DNA of 9,723 nucleotides from JAFAGX01 sp035624215. GTDB lineage: Bacteria; Acidobacteriota; Terriglobia; Terriglobales; Acidobacteriaceae. The stretch covers positions 1 to 9,723 of the forward strand of contig DASPRY010000181.1 of the NCBI GenBank assembly GCA_035624215.1, in the 5' to 3' direction. Shown here one piece after another: positions 1 through 5,229 of the stretch (its first letter is position 1; every line of letters starts with the position of its first letter). The notes beneath the pieces were generated by a model. That model did not search any database, was not told the origin of the DNA, and saw nothing but the letters and a program-made list of their open reading frames with translations. A program made the translations under genes and the position numbers.

Positions 1-539
1 TTCACTTCGAAGTTGCAGAAGAATTCCTCGGTGATTGTGTCCTTCTGATAAAACGAGTGCAGATAGGACCCTGGACGCAGTCGGATCTTCGGAATCGGTC
101 CAGACAGTTTCGGGCCTTTGTCGCCGTTCGGCGCGGCGCACGCCACGGGCTGAATGATGATGTTCTTTGAGCTGGGATTGTTTTCGGCGGAGTCGGCATC
201 TTTGATACCCAACACGTTGCGCGCGCACTCGATCAGGGCATATTGAAAACCGCCGCAGGTCCCGAGAAATGGCCAGTCACGCCGGCGGGCGAATTCGATT
301 CCCTTCAACATGCCCTCGAGGCTGCGATAAGGGCTCCCCGGCGCAGCCCAGATTCCGTCAAAACCCTCAAGCATCTTCTCAATGCCGGCGTCGAGCAGCG
401 AAAGCGTAGAAACCCACTGCGCTTCCAGCGGCTGGTTGAGCTTGGTGGAAGCGTGTTGCAGCGATTTCTCGACGGCGGGCAGAGTTGGGGACTTTGCGTC
501 ATAATCGCCCAAAATGCCGATGCGAACGGAATCACTCAC
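1..539 (-). CDS. CTP-synthase-type class I glutamine amidotransferase, stand-alone, C-terminus cut by window edge
   Basis: About 179 codons are visible and the frame is still open at base 1. The protein resembles the C-terminal glutaminase domain of CTP synthase (PyrG), which releases ammonia from glutamine. An oxyanion-loop region with APGSPY lies at residues 66-71, and the nucleophile elbow FLGTCGGFQ at 91-99 places the catalytic Cys at 95 (codon 257-255). The ACAAPNG and GSYLHSFY segments that follow also fit this family. The catalytic His and Glu would lie beyond the edge. The start is GTG at 539, because an in-frame TAG sits only four codons upstream. The N-terminal amidoligase domain of true PyrG (roughly 270 residues) is therefore absent. 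LemA ends 47 bp upstream on the same strand. No Shine-Dalgarno is visible, and a TAGAAT box ends 6 nt before the GTG. The acceptor of the released ammonia, if any, is unknown. Confidence 0.85.
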   Translation of the reverse strand, partial: MSDSVRIGILGDYDAKSPTLPAVEKSLQHASTKLNQPLEAQWVSTLSLLDAGIEKMLEGFDGIWAAPGSPYRSLEGMLKGIEFARRRDWPFLGTCGGFQYALIECARNVLGIKDADSAENNPSSKNIIIQPVACAAPNGDKGPKLSGPIPKIRLRPGSYLHSFYQKDTITEEFFCNFEV

Positions 540-551
540 GCGGCAATTCTA
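540..551 (-). promoter_or_regulatory. Candidate leaderless -10 box of the amidotransferase gene
   Basis: On the minus strand TAGAAT (551-546) is a 5/6 match to the -10 consensus. It is followed by six bases and then the GTG start at 539, so transcription would begin at or next to the start codon. No clear -35 is seen 16-18 bp upstream. No Shine-Dalgarno is present in the 47-bp gap after LemA, which fits leaderless initiation. This rests on pattern only. Confidence 0.4.
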
Positions 552-586
552 ACTGACGGTCGGCGGTTGTGGGGTTACGAAGGTGT

Positions 587-1156
587 TTACCGCGCGGCGC
601 CAAAACTCATTTGAACTGGAGCCTTGTCGGTGTCGTCCACCCTGAACATGGGTCGGGGCGAAAGGTTCATCAATGCGGCGACGAATGTGTCCGGTATCTG
701 CTGAATTCGAACATTAAGCGTGTTCACCGAATCGTTGTAGTATTCGCGGCGGTCGGCGATTTCGTTTTCCAGCTCCGTGATCCGGTTTTGCAACTTCAGG
801 AAGTTCTCATTCGCCTTCAGCTGGGGATAGTTCTCCGCGACGGCAAAAAGGCTGCGAAGAGCCGTGGTGGTGCTGCGGTCAGCCTGAACTTTCTGATCGA
901 CCGAGACCGCCTGCTGGTACTGGCTGCGAGCCTGGGTAATCCCTTCCAGGGTCTCCCGTTCATAATTCATATACGCTTTGCAGGCCTCGACCAGATTCGG
1001 CAGTTCGTCATGGCGTTGTTTGAGGAGAATGTCGATGTTGGCCCAGGCTTTTGCCACGTCATTCTTCAGCGAAATCAGACCGTTAAAAATCATGACAACA
1101 TAAATGGTCAGGCCGATGAGCCCAAAGAGGAACGCCAGCGTGAGTATGTTGTCCAT
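587..1156 (-). CDS. lemA: LemA family membrane protein
   Basis: A 189-residue protein, the usual LemA length. One hydrophobic segment lies at residues 4-24, followed by a long helical, probably coiled-coil body. Family hallmarks are visible: LLKQRHDELPNLVEA at 44-58, FAVAENYPQLKANENFLKLQ at 104-123, and the region ending in REYYNDSVNTLN at 137-148. LemA proteins are inner-membrane proteins with an extracytoplasmic helical bundle. Their exact role is not settled, but they often sit beside envelope-quality-control or membrane genes. I chose ATG 1156 rather than the upstream in-frame start at 1213 because GGAG (1168-1165) sits 8 nt ahead of it and because the hydrophobic segment should be at the extreme N-terminus. 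It lies 17 bp downstream of the GIDE-domain gene and is probably co-transcribed with it. The C-terminal 20 residues are polar and not distinctive. Confidence 0.93.
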   Translation of the reverse strand: MDNILTLAFLFGLIGLTIYVVMIFNGLISLKNDVAKAWANIDILLKQRHDELPNLVEACKAYMNYERETLEGITQARSQYQQAVSVDQKVQADRSTTTALRSLFAVAENYPQLKANENFLKLQNRITELENEIADRREYYNDSVNTLNVRIQQIPDTFVAALMNLSPRPMFRVDDTDKAPVQMSFGAAR

Positions 1157-1173
1157 GCCTGTTTCTCCGAGTC

Positions 1174-2277
1174 TCAGAGCCCGCCGTACTGCGACAAGAG
1201 AATGTAAACGCATAGCAGGGTCAGCGCCGGCCCGCCCCAGATCATCAGTGCCGATTTCCAGCCCAAGGATTTGACCACTTCGCGCTGGCTGCGCCAGGAA
1301 ATGAAAAATGCCGGATTATGCGCGCCTTTCATCAATACCACCGGCGGATGCAGATCGAATTGCTCCTTTGCTGGCGCCGCCGCGGCAGCGGCGCTGCTCG
1401 CCGTGGTCACTTGCACCGCCGATCCGAGCCCGGCTGCCGCCCACGCGGTTGGGCTGGTAATCCCGGCTTTTCTCAGAACTGCAGCAATCTTCTCCTGCTG
1501 CGCAGGGTCGAGTTGACGGCTTGGGATTGAGCTGCCGGACGACTGAACGGGATTCTGCCTCAATTCGTTCTTGCAGGTTGAGAATGTTGACGAGCCGCTT
1601 GCCTCTATTGACATGCTGTTGACTGACAGCGAAATCGGCGTGCTGAATGACAGCGAATGCTTGCCCGCCGGCAAGCTGGGGACAGGCGTAGCAGTAACCG
1701 TTAAGCCGTTGTTCTCGGCCAGCGTCCCCAGAACGAACAGCGCGTTTTTTGGCTTGATGCAGTATTCCTCGAGCTTGAGTTTGCAGTCTGTGGGAACACC
1801 GTGGCGGACCAGGAACCCGGTGACGTTCGCAGGAATCTCGAGCTGGCTGGAAAAAAATGATTGGCTGAGCTCGTCCTGGAAGTCACGATGAATTTCCATC
1901 TCAGCGCCTTGTGGATCGACCAGCATGCGCCCGGTATTGTCATCCAAGAAGAACGGGACGTGCATGCTTTCATCCGCTACCTTGACCCATTGGCTGTTTT
2001 TGCCCTCACGCTTCCACTGCCAGGCCAGGGTCCGGTAGTAGTAGCAGGCCAAGCCGGTAAGAGGAGCCTGCATGGTGTACGGGCCGGTTGCCAGCCCACT
2101 CACTTCAATCAGCCCCATTGCCGCGCTGCGAATCTTCGAAGCCGGCGTGTTCATGATCAGGCGTTTACGCCGCAGAAGCTGAAATCCGTGAATGAACAGG
2201 TACACACCGGCACCGGTCCCAAGCAAAGGCCATAACCAGGGTGTAGATGAAGTCGTTTTGAAAATGATGGCCAGCAT
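1174..2277 (-). CDS. GIDE/BAM-domain (MULAN-like) two-TM membrane protein
   Basis: A 367-residue protein resembling the bacterial GIDE domain family, related to the membrane-side domain of the mitochondrial E3 ligase MUL1/MULAN. A first TM segment lies at about 13-35. The domain opens with the typical TPASKIRSAAMGLIEVSG (44-61), continues through a Tyr/Trp-rich strand near 79-88, GRMLVDPQGAEM (116-127) and ALFVLGTL (179-186), and closes with NPAFFISWRSQREVV (321-335). A second TM is at about 343-363. No RING domain is present, so ubiquitin-ligase activity is not implied. Residues 210-305 are a low-complexity Ser/Ala-rich insert with an alanine run near 297-302 and are probably disordered. The gene is followed after 17 bp by lemA on the same strand, a pairing seen in many bacteria that suggests a shared envelope function. 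The start is ATG 2277; upstream ribosome-binding signals are weak. Confidence 0.85.
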   Translation of the reverse strand: MLAIIFKTTSSTPWLWPLLGTGAGVYLFIHGFQLLRRKRLIMNTPASKIRSAAMGLIEVSGLATGPYTMQAPLTGLACYYYRTLAWQWKREGKNSQWVKVADESMHVPFFLDDNTGRMLVDPQGAEMEIHRDFQDELSQSFFSSQLEIPANVTGFLVRHGVPTDCKLKLEEYCIKPKNALFVLGTLAENNGLTVTATPVPSLPAGKHSLSFSTPISLSVNSMSIEASGSSTFSTCKNELRQNPVQSSGSSIPSRQLDPAQQEKIAAVLRKAGITSPTAWAAAGLGSAVQVTTASSAAAAAAPAKEQFDLHPPVVLMKGAHNPAFFISWRSQREVVKSLGWKSALMIWGGPALTLLCVYILLSQYGGL

Positions 2278-2372
2278 CTATCGCGTATCCGTAGCTTTGC
2301 CCTGTATTCACCGAGGGCTGCCACGAGTTTAGGGGGCAAAAATAGCGACTGCCAGCGGAAGACGCGATTGGG

Positions 2373-2404
2373 GCTTACGTCGGTAATGCTTAAAGTGTGT
2401 AAGC
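2373..2404. repeat. Short inverted repeat in the kynureninase/GIDE gap
   Basis: GCTTAC (2373-2378) and GTAAGC (2399-2404) are perfect inverted copies separated by 20 bp. They lie just beyond the stop codon of the kynureninase-like gene. No T-tract follows on the minus strand, so this is not a convincing intrinsic terminator. It may be an operator half-site pair or chance. The rest of this 140-bp gap shows no clear promoter. Confidence 0.25.
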
Positions 2405-2417
2405 GGAACCTCGGGGG

Positions 2418-3584
2418 CTAGCGGGCGGCGACGGCCCGCTCTTTCAGGATTTCCTCCACGGCCGCGATTGCCGTCTCGATCTCTTCGTCGGTGTTGTAGA
2501 AGTGGGGCGACATCCGCACCCCGGCTTTGGGACGCCAATCGACCAGAATTTCGCGCTTGAGCAACTCGCGGCAAACTTCCTGCGAATCCGGCATATTGAT
2601 CGATACAGTTCCGCCCCGCTTTTCGGGGTCGCGTGGCGAGTTAACTTGCCATCCGTGCTGGTCGGCCAGTTGAATGAGCCGCGCCGTCTGCCGCTTGGAT
2701 TTTTCACGAATGCGCGGAATACCAACTTCAGAAATGATTTTCGATCCCGGCCTTGCTGCTTCAAGCGCTGGGATGTGCGTGGTTCCATTCATAAATCGAA
2801 ACGGAGGATCGGCGTAGCGAATCGGCCCGGCTTGAAAGGCCATTGAATCCTGGTGCGCGAACCAGCCAGTAAATTTCGGCTCAAGTTTCTTACCCAGATC
2901 CGGACGCACGTACAGATAGCCCACGCCCGGGCCTCCACACAGCCATTTCAAAACGCCGCCACAGGCAAAATCGACATTCAGGGCCTGGATGTCCACCGGA
3001 ACTGTTCCCAGCGACTGGAAAATATCCAGAACTACGTGGGCACCTACTTGGTGTGCCTTCTCGATGATTGCCTTGGCGTCATTGATGTAAGCACTGCGGA
3101 AGATCACGTGTGAAACCGGCACCAGCAGCGTAGTTTCATCGATGGCATCGAGTAGTCGCTCTGTTGGGACCGTGATGCCATCGTCGGTCTTGACCATGTG
3201 AATCCGCGCACCCAGTGGCCGCTGAGCCTCCCAGAAATACATGATCGACGGGAAATTCATGTCGCTGTAAACGATCTTGTTGCGCTTGCCGGAAAAGTCG
3301 AAACACGATGCAACAATCGCCTCGCAGGTGGTGACGTTCTGGTGAGTCGAAACCGAGCCCTTGGGCGCATTCATCAGTGCGCCGATCTCGTCGCCGACTT
3401 CGACCGCAAGCATCCACCAGCGTTCTTCCCAGGCGCGCACGCCGCGATTCGCCCAGACATCGGCATAGCTTTTCATAGCGTCGTATACGCCGCGTGGCAT
3501 GGCACCCAGGGAATTACTGATCAGATAGGTAGTTCGTTCGAGGATAGGAAACTCGGGCCGGTAGCGAAGCAGATCGTCAGGCAT
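2418..3584 (-). CDS. kynU: Kynureninase-like PLP-dependent enzyme (aminotransferase class V fold)
   Basis: A 388-residue fold-type I PLP enzyme. Kynureninase cleaves L-kynurenine to anthranilate and alanine in tryptophan catabolism. YLISNSLGAMP (20-30) matches the N-terminal NSLG signature. HQNVTT (81-86) fits the phosphate-binding turn, and Asp187 in VLDIFQSLG is placed to contact the PLP pyridine nitrogen. Lys213 in CGGVLKWLCGGPG is the likely Schiff-base lysine. GWFAH (240-244) and FRFMNGT (262-268) correspond to substrate-binding segments of kynureninase, and GVRMSPHFYNT (355-365) is the usual C-terminal anchor. Length is slightly below the usual 410-ish residues. It lies 97 bp downstream of an amino acid permease on the same strand. 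No kynA or kynB is seen. A related activity, such as another beta-lyase or a cysteine-desulfurase-like reaction, cannot be excluded. The start is ATG 3584, with no Shine-Dalgarno but a TACAAT box 6 nt upstream. Confidence 0.78.
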   Translation of the reverse strand: MPDDLLRYRPEFPILERTTYLISNSLGAMPRGVYDAMKSYADVWANRGVRAWEERWWMLAVEVGDEIGALMNAPKGSVSTHQNVTTCEAIVASCFDFSGKRNKIVYSDMNFPSIMYFWEAQRPLGARIHMVKTDDGITVPTERLLDAIDETTLLVPVSHVIFRSAYINDAKAIIEKAHQVGAHVVLDIFQSLGTVPVDIQALNVDFACGGVLKWLCGGPGVGYLYVRPDLGKKLEPKFTGWFAHQDSMAFQAGPIRYADPPFRFMNGTTHIPALEAARPGSKIISEVGIPRIREKSKRQTARLIQLADQHGWQVNSPRDPEKRGGTVSINMPDSQEVCRELLKREILVDWRPKAGVRMSPHFYNTDEEIETAIAAVEEILKERAVAAR

Positions 3585-3596
3585 CGTTCAATTGTA
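3585..3596 (-). promoter_or_regulatory. Candidate leaderless -10 box of the kynureninase-like gene
   Basis: TACAAT (3596-3591, minus strand) matches five of six -10 consensus positions and is separated by six bases from ATG 3584. A weak -35-like TTGCAT is at 3617-3612, giving a short 15-bp spacer. There is no Shine-Dalgarno in between. The gene may thus be read from its own leaderless transcript as well as, or instead of, from the permease message. Confidence 0.45.
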
Positions 3597-3681
3597 CGCA
3601 ATCTAGGGATTATGCAACGTCATCCAGAGCTTCGCACTTTTCACCGGGTAAGAGGGGTCTACTGCCCGTTTCGGCATGGCG

Positions 3682-5031
3682 CTACCGGGCTTTCTGCCGA
3701 GCCCTGATAGCGAAATACGCCAGCGTTAACCCGATCAGCAGAGCCAGCCCGCTGATCAGGTTCACTCGCGAATCCCACCAGCCTTTGAGCACTGCAGCGG
3801 TGATCAGCACAAATCCCAGGACCGAGCCGCCTGCACCCACAGGCGAGCGCATCGGCAATGTCGCAACCATTTCAGGCGTCAGACGCCGGCGAAAGGAAAC
3901 GTGCGCGGCCAGGGACACCAGCCAGGAAAGCATCATTCCGAGAAATGCTCCGCGGAGGATGTATTCGAAGGCAACGGCGGGCGCCCATTTTTCCAGCACC
4001 AGCGCCGCAACAATTCCATAAGAAGAGGCCAGCAGCGCCAGGTTCGGGGAGCCAGCAGCGTTCAAGTGTCCTAGCCGCGCGGGCGCCCAGCCCGTGCGGG
4101 CCATCGAGAACAGCATTCGCGACGAAATATAAAGCGCTGCATTTGCCCCCGACAAAGCTGCAGTCAGCACAACGAAATTCATCAGTTGGGCAACGCCCGG
4201 AATTTTGACGGAACGGAAAACGCTAACGAATGGGCTTTCAGTTACACCGGCGTGGGTCCATGGCATGACTCCCGCGAGCACGGTGATCGCTCCAAGATAA
4301 ATCAATGTCAGCATCACGAACGTGATCCAGGAAGCCTTCGCAACTTCCTTTGGCGATTGCGATTCGCCGGAGGTTACGGCCACAAACTCCACGCCGCCGA
4401 AGGTGTAGATCGCGAAAGTGATTGCCAGCAGTGGCGCCAGCGCGCCGCGAGGAAAAAATCCGCCTTGGGCGGTGTATTGTGCGGGGACCCGCCCGCTCAG
4501 GAGCAAGCTCGTCCCTAGCACAACAAAGGCCGCGATGGTCACCACTTTGATCATGGCAAACCAAAATTCGAAGCGGCCGTACCGGGCGACGTCCCAAAGG
4601 TTCACCAGCAGCAGAAAGGCGGAGAAAAGCACCACCCACACCAGAGCGGGAATTGTCGGAAACCAAAATCCCATGTAGGTCGCGGAGGCCACCAGTTCTG
4701 CGCCGATAGAAATGGCAATGGCCGCCCAATATCCGGCGCGGGCGATGAATCCAGCCCATTCGTTCAGATACATGTCGCCGTAGATGCCGAACGAGCCGGC
4801 GGCGGGATGTGCGCTGGAGAGCTCTCCCAGCGCCATGGCCGCGGTCCAGCTTACGAATGCCGCGAAAATGAAGCTCAAAATGACAGCGGGACCGGCGAGG
4901 TGCATCGCCGGCGCCGTGCCCAGCAGCAAGCCAGTGCCAATCGATCCACCGACGGCCACCATCGCCATTTGCCCGGCATGGAGCTGATGGTGCAGGCCTT
5001 TTTCTAACGCGATTTCATCGCGGTCGGGCAT
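3682..5031 (-). CDS. APC-superfamily amino acid permease (AAT family)
   Basis: A 449-residue, strongly hydrophobic protein with about 12 membrane segments, the standard size for the amino acid/polyamine/organocation superfamily. Family motifs are clear: GGSIGTGLLLG at 28-38 in the first helix (the unwound substrate-binding loop), PAAGSFGIYG at 76-85, and FGGVEFVAVTSGESQSP at 211-227, where the Glu-containing helix and loop are typical of AAT-type permeases such as GabP, AroP and PheP. It should import an amino acid by proton symport across the cytoplasmic membrane. The kynureninase-like gene downstream hints at tryptophan, kynurenine or another aromatic amino acid, but the substrate is inferred only from context. 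The start is ATG 5031. There is no Shine-Dalgarno, and TATACG ends six bases upstream. It is divergent from the TPR gene across a 198-bp gap. Confidence 0.9.
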   Translation of the reverse strand: MPDRDEIALEKGLHHQLHAGQMAMVAVGGSIGTGLLLGTAPAMHLAGPAVILSFIFAAFVSWTAAMALGELSSAHPAAGSFGIYGDMYLNEWAGFIARAGYWAAIAISIGAELVASATYMGFWFPTIPALVWVVLFSAFLLLVNLWDVARYGRFEFWFAMIKVVTIAAFVVLGTSLLLSGRVPAQYTAQGGFFPRGALAPLLAITFAIYTFGGVEFVAVTSGESQSPKEVAKASWITFVMLTLIYLGAITVLAGVMPWTHAGVTESPFVSVFRSVKIPGVAQLMNFVVLTAALSGANAALYISSRMLFSMARTGWAPARLGHLNAAGSPNLALLASSYGIVAALVLEKWAPAVAFEYILRGAFLGMMLSWLVSLAAHVSFRRRLTPEMVATLPMRSPVGAGGSVLGFVLITAAVLKGWWDSRVNLISGLALLIGLTLAYFAIRARQKAR

Positions 5032-5066
5032 CCGGGACGTATATCAGAAAGTTGTGTAGAGTCCAA
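5032..5066 (-). promoter_or_regulatory. Candidate leaderless promoter of the permease
   Basis: On the minus strand TTGGAC (5066-5061) and TATACG (5043-5038) are separated by exactly 17 bp, and the second hexamer ends six bases before ATG 5031. Predicted transcription would start at or next to the start codon. The hexamers match consensus only 3/6 and 4/6, so the strength of the call comes from spacing and from the same layout at two neighbouring genes. Confidence 0.4.
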
Positions 5067-5146
5067 GAACTGCGCGTGCCACATTTGCTGAAGTGGGGTG
5101 AGCGTACCGCCGGGTGACTTCCGTAACCCGCGGTCACCGTCCTTCA

Positions 5147-5176
5147 TTGCTGCTCCACAGAAACCACACCTAGAAT
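5147..5176 (+). promoter_or_regulatory. Candidate sigma-70-type promoter of the TPR-GAF gene
   Basis: TAGAAT (5171-5176) matches the -10 consensus at five of six positions. A weak -35-like TTGCTG (5147-5152) lies 18 bp upstream. Predicted transcription would start near 5183, giving a leader of about 47 nt before ATG 5230. The divergent permease promoter lies about 100 bp to the left, so the two could share regulation. Confidence 0.35.
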
Positions 5177-5182
5177 TTCTAA

Positions 5183-5223
5183 GGAGTACTCCCGCGAAGG
5201 CGTGTCTCTAAAGGCCGACGCCT
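5183..5223 (+). promoter_or_regulatory. Leader palindrome GGAGTACTCC and downstream hairpin
   Basis: GGAGTACTCC (5183-5192) is a perfect 10-bp palindrome at the predicted transcription start of the TPR gene, a plausible operator position. AGGCGT (5198-5203) and ACGCCT (5218-5223) form a 6-bp stem with a 14-nt loop that ends 6 nt before ATG 5230. The AAGGAG at 5181-5186 looks like a Shine-Dalgarno but is about 43 nt from the ATG. An in-frame TAA at 5209 rules out a longer protein, so that motif cannot serve this start directly. Confidence 0.3.
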
Positions 5224-5229
5224 GCAAAA

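Noticed and set aside
569..1207. 212-codon open frame on the plus strand opposite lemA
   Set aside because: It is the antisense shadow of a well-supported LemA gene and shows no recognisable domain.
1360..1410. GCC/GCG-rich tract as a DNA repeat
   Set aside because: It simply encodes the alanine run of the GIDE-domain protein in frame; no independent repeat unit.
3664..3690. GCCCG/CGGGC inverted repeat near the permease stop as a terminator
   Set aside because: Only five pairs, overlapping the stop codon, with no T-tract on the minus strand.
3198..3707. 169-codon plus-strand frame crossing the kynureninase/permease gap
   Set aside because: It is mostly antisense to the kynureninase-like gene, which has clear PLP-enzyme motifs; the plus-strand product is not recognisable.
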